Shown: one piece after another, positions 1 through 11,300 of the stretch | Position numbering within the stretch: the stretch's first letter is position 1 | Layout of the letters: each line of letters starts with the position of its first letter | DNA from: a virus | Length of the DNA stretch: 48,963 nt | Direction: 5' to 3' (one strand) | IMG/VR virus record: IMGVR_UViG_3300008107_000180 | Location: 1 to 48,963 of that record | The notes under the pieces: generated by a model | The model's database searches: none | What the model was told of the DNA's origin: nothing | The model's input: only the letters and a program-made list of their open reading frames with translations | Translations under genes and position numbers: made by a program

Positions 1-216
1 TCCTGTAATTGTTCTAGCTTGAGCTAAGTTAGAAGCATTACCTACAAATAATTGTCCAGAATTAAGTCCTGTACTTAAATATACAGAAGGATCAATAGCT
101 GGAATTTCACCAACTTCTTTGGTTGTAGCATCTCTTGTTAATATAGGATCGCCAGTACCAGAACCAACTGTTCCAAGTAACTTTTGACCACCTCGTATTA
201 CTAATCTATTTGCCAT
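1..216 (-). CDS. Tail fibre protein, N-terminal part (cut by window edge)
   Basis: The reading frame starts at the ATG at 216 and is open to the window edge (72 codons). The product begins MANRLVIRGGQ and ends with a VGNASNLAQART-like stretch. That low-complexity Gly/Asn/Thr-rich style is common in phage tail-fibre shafts that join a conserved virion-binding N-terminus to a variable receptor-binding tip. It starts 17 nt after the stop of the preceding fibre gene and is probably co-transcribed with it. The fibre role is inferred from composition and from its position at the distal end of the tail gene block. The receptor-binding part lies outside the window. Confidence 0.6.
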   Translation of the reverse strand, partial: MANRLVIRGGQKLLGTVGSGTGDPILTRDATTKEVGEIPAIDPSVYLSTGLNSGQLFVGNASNLAQARTITG

Positions 217-233
217 TTTTATTATTTAAGCTA

Positions 234-677
234 TTAAGCTTCATACCAAATAATTAATCTAATTAACGCATTACTGTAACCGGGATCATCATAACTACCA
301 CCAATAGATGCTGGTCTCCTACAGACAATTATATATGAAGAATCTAACCCTTGTATACCGCCATTGTAATCTAAAAACGCTATATCTGTAGAGTCCGTAG
401 AAGTTGTACTATAAAAGTTTTTTCTACCTCCTATTTTATTTTTTAGTGTTCTAGTATTATCATAGACAAATCCATCATAACTTAAAATTTTTTGGTAGTT
501 AAGTCCATGATTAATAGCAACATTTTCTTGCATATCTAAGTTAACACCAAAGTCAACTATTTTATATCTTATGTAGCTTCCAGAAGATTCTGTTCTAAAT
601 CCTAATGGAAATTCTCCTGTAGTATTAGTTTTAATTGCAGCCAGCAGGAACATTTTGCCAAGTAGCACTTCCTCCAA
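234..677 (-). CDS. Tail fibre C-terminal fragment (third piece of a frameshifted gene)
   Basis: The open frame encodes a TTGEFPLGFRTESSGSY-like stretch and ends with LIRLIIWYEA. It probably forms the distal, possibly receptor-facing, end of the fibre encoded upstream. Its only start is a TTG directly after an in-frame TAG, so it is unlikely to be translated on its own. It lies in the same frame as the piece at 1556-1047, while the sequence between them is open in a different frame. The natural reading is one ~440-residue fibre protein interrupted by two frame changes that cancel out. Function is inferred from context; I recognise no domain. Confidence 0.5.
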   Translation of the reverse strand: MEEVLLGKMFLLAAIKTNTTGEFPLGFRTESSGSYIRYKIVDFGVNLDMQENVAINHGLNYQKILSYDGFVYDNTRTLKNKIGGRKNFYSTTSTDSTDIAFLDYNGGIQGLDSSYIIVCRRPASIGGSYDDPGYSNALIRLIIWYEA

Positions 678-1053
678 CTACTGTTAATACTTGATTGTTT
701 GTACCTATACCTAATCTAATTGGAATTGTACCATTATGAACAAGTAAATCTCCTAATGTTGTAAGAGGACTTGTTAACTTACTTGCTAATAATCCAGTTA
801 AAGAAGAATCAATATCTACATATCCTAATGTTGTAGGATTAAGAGTTGATGATATTAGTTTACCAGACCCATTTGTTATTGGAACTATATTGTTATTTAA
901 AGAAGCTAATTTAGTTAATGCTATATTAGCTGTTGCATTAATATCTGCATCTATAATAGAATTTGCTGTAATTGAAGCAACTCCTGTAGGACTAAATGTT
1001 ACATCTCCTGTTATAGCAAATGCTTGAGCTTGATTAGATACATTACCTATTGT
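631..1053 (-). pseudogene. Middle segment of the frameshifted tail fibre gene
   Basis: This stretch has no start codon, but 140 codons are open in a frame offset from both neighbours. The translation contains two typical tail-fibre motifs, an NQAQAFAITGDVTFS-like segment and an SPLTTLGDLLVHNGT-like segment followed by RLGIGTNNQVLTV. It continues the protein from 1556-1047 after a -1 change at the A-run 1053-1056. It rejoins the frame of 677-234 after a +1 change between 680 and 631. Single-base indels from mutation or assembly error are the simplest explanation. The upstream slip site is not a canonical heptamer. Confidence 0.6.
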
Positions 1054-1556
1054 TTTCCTGTATTACTTAATATAAAGTATTCCCATTTAGCAGCTTTTGC
1101 ATCTGTGAGTAAAAAAGAATCAACTATTACAGTTGTATTTGCATTTATTACAGAAAAATCAGTAGCAACTCCAGGATCACCTTTTGGTCCAGTAATTGAT
1201 GATCCAGGATTTCCTTGTAGTCCTTGATTTAGTATTACAGGAGTTACGTTAGGTAATAAAGAAGGAACAACAGGATATTTATTTAATTCTCCTAATTGAA
1301 CTAAACATCTTACTAATCTATTTACTTGTAACTCTGTAAGTCTATATAATGTAGGTATATTAGTGACAGGATCAAATTTAATCTGTCTAGTTAATATCTT
1401 TAATATTATAGACATTTTTATTCCTTGTTCAAACAAAGCTCTTTGAGCAGGTAATGTATTTTTACCTATTTTCATCTTTAAAGCTATTGCATAGGAAATA
1501 TCTCCTATTTTTGCATAAGCTTTTGATATAATACTTTGTAAGTTAGGATCAAGCAT
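1047..1556 (-). CDS. Tail fibre N-terminal part with collagen-like segment (frameshifted)
   Basis: The 169-residue product starts at the ATG at 1556, which overlaps the stop of the previous gene (TAATG). Residues ~1-90 are helical. A short collagen-like Gly-X-Y stretch follows (GNPG, GPKGDPG), typical of trimeric fibre linkers. The frame ends at a TAG right after ILSNTGKQ. Restoring one base in the A-run at 1053-1056 reads straight through into GKTIGN and the fibre repeats of the middle segment. I read it as the virion-proximal third of a ~440-residue tail fibre. If the frameshift is real, the made product is truncated. Confidence 0.6.
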   Translation of the reverse strand: MLDPNLQSIISKAYAKIGDISYAIALKMKIGKNTLPAQRALFEQGIKMSIILKILTRQIKFDPVTNIPTLYRLTELQVNRLVRCLVQLGELNKYPVVPSLLPNVTPVILNQGLQGNPGSSITGPKGDPGVATDFSVINANTTVIVDSFLLTDAKAAKWEYFILSNTGKQ

Positions 1557-2263
1557 TAGCAGCAGAATTGTTTAGTTGCAGCTTTAATTATAATTTCTGA
1601 TCTAGTTTGTTTGTTTTGCCAATTATTAGAATTAGCTCCATCTAATAATAATTGTGCAGATAATGTTGGAAATAGTTTATCCCAACTTGTACATAATCCA
1701 CATAATATATCATCAGTAGTTTCATCAATATATTCTACAAGACAATCTTCATATCTAAATGTTATAATATCATCTTTAATAAAAGTATTAGTCTTAGTAT
1801 TAGATACTTCTAATGTAAAGTCAGGATCAGCTTGCCAAGATGTTGCCCATCCAACAGTAACTCCAGGTTCTATTGCTGTAAAACTAGTAGCTATTGCTTT
1901 ATAGAATTTTGCAGTTCCAGGATGCCAAACAATATCAGCATATACAGATACTACACCTCCAGAAGATACTTCTTTAGTATATGTTCCTGTACCAGAATAA
2001 AAAGGAGGATTAAATTGAAACATACGATATGCTCCATCTACAGAATTTGCAAAACTATAATTAGTTGCTGTTAAAGGTGCAGAATTGTCAATTCCAGAAA
2101 TGAATGATAATACTTGATTTTCATCCATTTTAGCTATTAGTACATAATGAGCTTCTTGATTTCTATTTAACTCTGGTGTACCATATACAGTACTATCAAC
2201 AAAAACAGCTTGAGAAATATCTACTGTTGTTTTTGTTATTCCCCAAATTCTTGTCAATGCCAT
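1556..2263 (-). CDS. Putative tail/fibre-associated structural protein
   Basis: The 235-residue protein begins MALTRIWGITKTTVD. It is rich in beta-strand patterns with many Ser/Thr/Asn/Tyr residues, has a CGLC motif near residue 190 and ends in CC. I do not recognise a family. Its position between the virion RNA polymerase gene and the fibre genes, and its 1-nt overlap with the fibre gene downstream, suggest a distal tail or fibre-attachment component made late in infection. It starts 71 nt downstream of the giant gene, and a 17-bp repeat shared with the 45 kb region lies in that gap. Confidence 0.55.
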   Translation of the reverse strand: MALTRIWGITKTTVDISQAVFVDSTVYGTPELNRNQEAHYVLIAKMDENQVLSFISGIDNSAPLTATNYSFANSVDGAYRMFQFNPPFYSGTGTYTKEVSSGGVVSVYADIVWHPGTAKFYKAIATSFTAIEPGVTVGWATSWQADPDFTLEVSNTKTNTFIKDDIITFRYEDCLVEYIDETTDDILCGLCTSWDKLFPTLSAQLLLDGANSNNWQNKQTRSEIIIKAATKQFCC

Positions 2264-2316
2264 ATTTCATATTTTCTGAAAATATAGTTAAAAAGCGTTG
2301 TTTGGGCAATAGGCGT

Positions 2317-2333
2317 TAAAAAGATCGCTAGTA
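2317..2333. repeat. 17-bp repeat, copy 1
   Basis: The 17-mer TAAAAAGATCGCTAGTA occurs here and again at 44996-45012 in the same orientation. This copy lies just after the stop codon of the 3,423-codon gene, and its minus-strand reading leads into the tail-fibre genes. Flanking bases differ on both sides, so the identity is exactly 17 bp. The sequence just left of it (2290-2316) carries a direct repeat of the type GCGTT next to A-runs. Function unknown. Confidence 0.6.
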
Positions 2334-2334
2334 A

Positions 2335-5300
2335 TTATTTTCTAAAACTTTCTTGAGCTTCTCCTTTATTAATTAAGTTAGTAACTGCTGTTGTAAGAGG
2401 TAACAACTTAGCTCCTTTCCATAACAACTTACTATCACCAGAATGTTTACCAGATTTATATTCTCCATTACCTTCTAATGTATCTACAAAACTGTCACTA
2501 AATTTAGCAAAATCTACAATTATACTTGATACAGGAAGTGCTGATCTAGTTATATTATCAAAAGCCATAGGACTATAATAAAACTCAATATCATCTTGTA
2601 ATCTAAGTATTGTGTTAAGACTATAGTTTTTAGCTCTTCTAGTCCATTCATCATCATCGTCTAGTCCAGATAATAACATGAACATACCCATCATAGAAAG
2701 TTTGAAATAAATCTCTCTAAGATTCTTCTTCATGTTTTCTTTTACTATATTTAGATTATCTTCTTCTAGATTTAAATCTTTAAAAGAAGAATCTTTACCT
2801 CTAGTAATAGCTAATTTCAATAAAGTTTTTAGTGAATTTTTCCAACCTAAATCGTAATATGTTAAGTATCTACCTTTAGTTGTTCTTTCTAGATAGTTAT
2901 CATACTTTTCTCCATCAAATCTTTGAGCAACACCTTCTGGAATCCATCTTCTAAATTGAATTAAAGCACGACCTACAAACTTCTCATTAATAGCTATATT
3001 AGCATTAGGATCGTAGTTACCATGTATCTTTTTCAATAAGCTATCTAACTTGAACTTGAATTTTAAAGTGTTAGCTCCTAACTCTGAATACTCTGAATTT
3101 TCTCCAAATTTTTCAGTATTCCAATTACCATTTTCATCAAATGCTTCAAATAAGCTTATTTCTTTTTCTACTCCATCTTCTGTTACTTTTACTTTAGTAG
3201 CATTAAGTAATGCCACCATAACTTGACCTTGTACAAAATATTCACCTTGTGCATATAACTCATATGGAGATAATTTTTGAAGTCCTTTTCTAGCTTTGTT
3301 ATAGTTAGTTGTAGCACTATATATTTTATCTCTAAGTTGTTTTACTGTATTAAATTTAATCATTAAAGATTCAACCTTTTTTCTTGTAGAAGAATCATTT
3401 GGAGATTGAGCAATTAGCATTGTACCAATTGCTTTTTGTAAATCATCATCTGAATAATCAACTCCAGTTGCTGCCCAGTTAGCATTAGCTAATTGACCAA
3501 ATAAAGCATTGTTTACTCCACCAAATATATTCCAACCCATACCTTTAAGTTGAGTATATTGTAATAAAGTATCACCTACTTTTGACCAAGTTAAAACTCT
3601 AGTATATTTTTCTGTAGCTTTACTTATAGCATTTGCTTTCTTTACATCTGTCATATCAGATGCTTCAATTTTTTGTATTTCTCTTGCTAATTTTTCTTTA
3701 TCTGCTGATGTTATAAATTGAATATTTGATCTACCTTCTTTATTATCTTTCTTTATTCCATATAAACCTGCATCTATTGCATAATTAAGTTGACTTCTTA
3801 AATTAGCTAATCCTTTTGTAGTTGTAGTTTTACCAACTTTATCAGTTTCTAAAGCATTATCTAATATAGATTGAGAAAGTCTTATCTTATCTTCAATTTG
3901 AGATTTATGTTTATATCCAATTGCTTGTGCTGCAAATAATTTAATTACTTGAGTAAGATTATAAGATTTATCTTTTGGATCTAATTCTTCTAAGTATTGA
4001 AAACTAAATTGTTTTTCTTCTTTACCTGTCTCTGGATTTACAAGTTTTTGTACTTCATTTTTCTTAACACTAAGTTCTTCTAATAAAGCACTCCAAGTTC
4101 TATTTGCATATTTGTTTATACCAGTATCATGTAACTCCTCAAGTAACTTCTTGCTTATTGAAGGAATATCAGTTGATTTAAGATTCTTTCTAACATTATA
4201 CGGTAAGTATTCATTCAACTCTTTCATTGTAGATACATACCAATCGTAATATTCTTTTAAATCATCATTTTTTTGAAGTTCATTATATTTAGAATCTTCC
4301 CATTGAGATTTAGCTCTTTTAGATATAAATTGCCATCCATGATTATATATAATTTTTCCTTCACTCTTTCTAATAGTTAATCCATTTACTAAGTTATCAA
4401 TGTAGATTAATGGACTATTTTCTAGTTTCCATGTTTCTAATATTCTAGCTGCATCAGGATTATCTTTAGTAGCTTCTATTTGCAATCTTAACAAATCATT
4501 ATATTCTTCTGTCTTTTCTTTTGCTTCTTTAATTACTTTTTGATAATCTTCACCTAATTCTTTTTCTAATGCTTGTAGATATTTTGCATCTGGTTTATAG
4601 ATAAATATACCATCATTATCTTCTTGATACAATTTGTTTGGATCAACTATAATATGATTTTCTTTTATCCAATTATAATACTTTTCTGATGCTTTTTTCT
4701 TAGCTCCAGGATTAGGTGCATCTTTTATGTTCTCTAATAGTAAATCTCTAACTCTAAAATATTCATAAGATAAAGCACTTACTACTGAACCTGTTAGTTG
4801 TCCATCTTCATCTACTTGACCAAATACTCTAGCAAAATCCTCTCTTGAAGTAATGTTTAATTTAGATAATTTTTCAGTTAAATCTTCTACTCGTTTAATT
4901 AGTTTATTTAATTCTGTAGTTGTTGCAAAATCAGCAGTACGAATTAATTGATCTACTACATCAAGAATTACATTATTAGATGTAGATATATCTCTAGTTT
5001 TTGATTGAGTATATCCTACATCAGAATGTACAGTTAATTGATCTCTTGATACATTTCTTTTTAATAAATCTTGCACTAATTGTATTTCTACTTCTATTTT
5101 TGCTTCTTCAATTCTTGTATTTAATCTTTTAGCTTTTTCAGCTATTTCTTTAAATATAATTGCTTTAGGTGATTCAGTTCTAACATCATAACTAGATAAA
5201 ATTTTATAAATATCTATGTTATCTATATTAGACCAAGTACCTAAGTATAAAGAACTTCTTTCTAATTCACTTTCATTTAACTCTGGTTTTGCTAAAATAG

Positions 5301-8300
5301 ATTCTATATATTTAAAATCATTATTAGCAAACTTAATTAAAGTTTCTAAAGTGTTATCTGCAATTAGTTCTTCTTTTTCTAATCTTATTTCTTTTAATCT
5401 ATTAGTAAGTGTAGTAGCTAAAACTTTATCTTTGTTTGCATTTGCTTTAGTTATATCTTCACTAATTCTTTTTTCTCTTACTTCAAAATCTTTAATTACT
5501 TTTTCATAATTCTTTTGTTCTTCTTTCTTGATTTTCTTTTCTGCTAAATCATAGAAAATTTGTTCATCTTGAGTTGTATTATCTGACTGTTGATTTGTTT
5601 CATTTGTTAACTTAATTAACTGAACAAATGCTTCTTCAAGAGCTGATCCTTTATTAATATTAACTAATTTACCAAACTTATTAAGTATCTCAGATATTAA
5701 ATCTATAAATCTATCAAGTAAAGATTTATCAGCATCATAAGGTATAGAATTTAATAAATCTCTAAATTCTTCTTGTAATAAAGCATCATGTAAGAAATCT
5801 TCTACATTAGTTAAGCCATAAAACTTTGCTTTATTAGTAAGTAAAAATTCATTCTCTTGATCTGTTACTCCTTTTTTACTTCTAAGTTTTGCTAATATAC
5901 TTTCGTATTTAATAAAATCAGCACTATTCCATTGAGTAAGTTCTCCAGATAATACTCTTTCTCTTATAGAATTGTATAAAGTATTTATAGCTGCTCTAGC
6001 TTGTATTTGCTCTGGTGTAGGAGTAAATTCTGATCTAAATAGTTTTGTATTAAGAACATGTACAATCTCTTTTAATATTGTAGATTCTACAGTTTCTCTA
6101 TTTAATCTTCCTTTATCTTCTAATTCTTTTAAACTTACTCCGATAGTCTTTTGATCCCATCTACCAAAGTAACCTACTTCTTCTGTAGATTCTATTTTAA
6201 TATTTCCTATAATACCTTCTAATTTCTTAAATAGATTAACTAGTTCTTTATGATATTTATTATTGTTTATATTAGATAATGCTTCTGATACAGTAACATC
6301 TAATATACCATCAAACTCATCTTCTACAAAAGGATTAGGATAAGTCTGTGGATTATTAACAGTTTCTCTTATTTGAAAATCTACAGGATTATCTACTTTG
6401 TCTTGTTGATATTCATTAAAGAATTTCTTACCTAAAGTTGGAATAGAACGATAGATATAATTACCATCTTCATCTCTATTATCTAGTTTATATAATTTCT
6501 TATTTAAATTAAATACAACTACAGGTTTTGTAGAACTAGCAGATATTAATTCTCTAGGTATTTTTTCTTTATTAATAGTTATTACTCCGTCTTTTATTTT
6601 AACATCAGCAGTATTATTTAATCTAACTGTTAAATAAGGTTTGTGTTGAAATAATTGTAATAGTACATCAGAAATTTCTGGTTTATAACCATAAGTTTCT
6701 GGTATAGAAAAGTTTACTGTTTTTGCAAATTCTGATAATCCTATGTTGGTAAGCATAGAAGCATCTATAAATCTACCCCAATCTTTCGAGTTAGTTATAC
6801 CTCCATTAAGATAAAAATATCTAATTAAATCTTGTCCTATTGATACTATCTCTGGATCTTCATTATATACTAATTCATAGAAACTCTTGTAAGTATTTAA
6901 TTCTTCTATATCAGCTTCTTTTGAAGAATTATAAAATACATAAGAAGGATTTTTTCCACTTAAATCTACTTTAGATAAATCTAATCTTAAAATAAATTGA
7001 TTATTTTTAAGTTTAGTTTTTCTTAAAGCATTTATTCTTGTATTTAATGATTTGTTATCTTTACCATCAAAGAATATTCTAGTTCTTTCAGTAGGATCAA
7101 AGTAGTTAGAGAATATAAAAGCTTTTATAGCTTTCCATACTTCATATTTTTGATCAGTATTAGGTTCTTTGTTTGTAATACTCTCGTATTGTTTTAGTAA
7201 CTTTTTAAATTCCTCTGTTGAGTAAGGCATTAAGTTAGAGTTCTTAATTACATCATCAGCAGCAAATATTGAATTTGTAAGTGCATAACCAGTAATAGTA
7301 TTAGGAGTCAATTCTCCTTCATCAAATTCACCAACTAATTTGTTTATATTTTTAAACTGAATTGAGTTAAATAATTTATCAATAGAAGTTCTTCTATCAG
7401 ATAAATCTAATAAACTTTTACCGACTCCTTTAGATTCTATATTTAATAGATTCTGAAATCTTGATAACTTATCTCCTATTTCTTTAAGTTGTGCAAACTT
7501 TTGTAAAACTAGTACTTGAATTTCTTCATTAGTTAAGTCAGTTTTACCTTCATTAAATAAAACTTGATTAAAATGATTTTTAGATAATGGATAATTTTCT
7601 AGATCATCCATTTTAAGTTTAGTACTTAATTCGTTGTATAGTACACTATTTTCTTTTATAAGATCAAGTAATATATCTTCTTCTTTTTTTACTTCATCTT
7701 GTAACTTACTTTTACTTAATTTTACTCTTTTTGTATATTCTTTAAGTATTGGTTGAGCAAGTAATCCATATATCTCATCTTCTTCTAATCCTAAATCAAG
7801 CATTAATGTTAATGCAGATGATGTTGCAGGATTTACGTTAATATAAGATAATATAGGATTGTTACCATTATCTACAGATGCAGATTGAATTGATTGATGA
7901 AGTTCATTTTTCTTTCTTCCAGAATATGTAAATGCAGAACTTAAATCTGAAAATTCTTTTATTTTACCGTCTACCTCAAAAATTATATAATTTGGTACAT
8001 ATTGTTTTTCATCATTTATAACTACTACTTTTTGTAAGGATATTTCTTTTCCTTGTAATAGCGTACTAAATGTATTACTTACAGAAGTAATACCAACCAT
8101 AGCTTTACCATCTACTGATTGTAAATATTTGTTTTTAGAATAATCAGGATTAAGATAATTTTCTTTATTAGTATTCTCTTGTTTTTTTATCTTTTCAGCT
8201 ATACCACCTTTCTTGCCATCAGCAGTTTCATAACTAATTTTTCCTAAATCAAGAGGTTTAACTACTGATTCAAATACTGATTTGTTATATAATACTGATT

Positions 8301-11300
8301 TATGTATATCAACTAATTTATTTTTTGCATCATCTTGTTTAGAAAGATTACCTTCTTTATCTGCATTTAAATAATAGTTATATACATATAGCTTGTCAAC
8401 ATCGAAATCTGAACCCATTTGAGTTACAAAATTTCTACTTGCAATTACTACACCTTGATATATATCTGGTAAGAATCCAACTATTTCTATCAATGACATA
8501 GAATTATGTCCTTGATTTGGTATTCTAAATCCAAATTGATTTAATAATTCTTTAGGTATTTTTTTAGTATCTAGGAATTTATTACCTTGTTCATCTGTTG
8601 TGATATAATCATTTTGATTTAATAACTTTCCATTCTGATCTCTCAAGTTCCAAGACATTATAACTTGAGCAGGTTTTACAATTTCTCTATATCCTTCTCT
8701 ATCAGCTTTAGATAATTTTTTATATTCTTCTTCTTCTAATTGTTCAGTATCTTTTTTATAAACAATCCTCATAGGTTTTAAACCAGTAGCAGGATCATAA
8801 GATTGAGAATATAAAGCGCCTACTGATTTTCCTTGCATACCTTCTTCTGATACAAGTACATAAGAACCTCCAGGCATCTTTTGCTTCAAGACTTTGTTAG
8901 TCCAGATAGAAGTAAGCATTGATTGCTCTTTATCATTATTTGTGTGTGCCCAAAAAGGTATTTCAAAATCTGTATTTTCTAAGTTACTTATTAAGAAACT
9001 TATTTGAGCAGGAGAATAATTTCTTTTAATACCTTCTCCTTTTAATAGCTTTATTAGTTCTGGTTTATTAAGTTGTCCATTCTTTACTATTCTTTTTTCA
9101 ATAGATTTCAAACCATCTTCATATATTTGATTTTGTAAATCATCATATATTTTCTTTAATTCTTGTCCACTATATACTTTATTATCATATCTAAAACCAG
9201 ATACTTCTTCAATACTATCAAATAATAATTTAAGTACTTGAGTTGATCTTACAGTTTCATCTTTAGTTTCATCATAAGGTATTTCTTGTTGAATACCAAA
9301 GTTACTTCTATCAAGTTCTACTGCATAAGATGTTAAATCTAAATCATCTTTTATAGTTCCATCTGTATTCCAGATATTAATACTTTGCTTACCTCCTAAT
9401 TTAGTAGCAGTATTAAATGCAGCACGTACAGATTTACTAGAAGAATTTTGTAATTTCTCCATAGCTACTCTAAGTTTATCTATTTCTAAACCTTGAGTAA
9501 ATTGAGGAATTAATGGTAATGATGAAGATTTAATATATTCTCTATATATTGTATCATCTTCTTTAGAGACTATTCTTGAAGAATATACAGGTTTATCAGA
9601 ACTAAATAATATTTTTTCTAATTCATCTTTTGTAAGTACTAAATTATTTCCTTGAGTTTTGATTTTCTCTAATAGATCATTATATAATTTAGTAGAGATT
9701 TCTCCATACATATACATTACTTTTAATTTTTCAGTTAAAGTAATATATTCTTGAGCATCTGTTCCTTTAATAGCATCGTAAGGAAGTCCAATATTATTAT
9801 CTTCATAATATTTTGACAATCTTGCAGCTAGTTGTGCATTGTTTAATGCAGATGATTCTATATCAGCTAATTTTACAGATAAAAAATATTTATTAGTTGA
9901 ATCTATCATACCTTCTTTAAAAGGTGCGATAAGATTAGTTAATCTTTTACCAACGTTATCCCAAGTTGTAGCTACATCAGTTTTGAAATAAACAGCAGGA
10001 TCATCAATAAAAGTTTGATGAGAATTAAATTTAGCTAATATACTATTAACAATATAATCAGCAGCAGCTAATGTTAATTGATTATTTTGATCATCTGTTT
10101 GAGAAGCAAGTATCTTTTGTAAGTAATTATAATCTACTAACTTTAATGTTTGAGAACTAATACCTAATTCTTTCCATTGTTGTAATTTGTTAGATACATC
10201 ATTTTTTATGATGCGATTTAATTCTTCTTTTATGATTTGTTCTACTGTCTTATCTCCTATTTTATCAGTAGGTAATTTAACTGTAGTTTTTTTACCATTT
10301 TCATCTTTATTAAATATTAGATCATTTAATGTAGGAAAGAAAAAGAAAAAATTAGAACCTTTATTGTATGCTTTGTTTTCACTTTTTCTTGCTTGTTGAG
10401 AAAGTATTCGATTGTGCTCAGATGCTACTACAGAATATAACGCATCTATTGTTCTCTTTCCTATTCTATATCCTTCTTTATCAAAAAATAATTTAACATC
10501 TATTCCAGTTCCTTGTACTACATAAGATGTAGTTTTATCAGGAACAGTTATAAGATATTTTATGATTCTAGTTCCTTTTGTATCTTCTCCTCCAAGACCT
10601 TTCTTTCTACTTCCAGAATTTTGCATTAAAGCAAGTTGAGTTATTTCTAAGTCTAAGTCTGACATAGAACTTAACTTAGTTCCATCTTTACCTACTTTTA
10701 AAGTATCTAAAGGTGAAATAGTAAATATCTCTTTAAATAATTCTGGTTTAGTATCTCTTAAATATAACCAAGTATCATATATAGGAGTTTCTCCGTTAAA
10801 TATCGGTTTGTTAAAAGTAATATCTAATAATGATTTTACATGATTATCATCATTAAGTATCTTGTTAAATTCTTTAGTTAAGAATTTATTAAATGTATAG
10901 GAATAAACTGTATTACCTTCTCCATCTTTAAATGTATTAGAGTAATAGCTTTCGTTATTATAAGAATCTAATTTTGCTAATGCTCTTATTGCTGAATTGT
11001 TTACAGTAGGATCATTAACAATTGTTTCTTCATCTAATTCGTTAAATTCATCTTCTCCTTCTTTTACTTCTTTAGCTCCTAATCTAAGATCAATTAATTT
11101 AAATAAACCTGAATCAGAAGTAAATTGTTGATTAATTGATAATCTATTTACAACTCCATTTACTAATCTATCTAAAGTATTATCTGAAATAGTAATACCT
11201 ATCTTTTCTAATACTTCTTTTACATTTTCTAATGTAGGTTCTTCTTTAATTTCTTTTAATCTCTTACGATATTCTTCTACCTTCTCTTTTGATAAAATCA

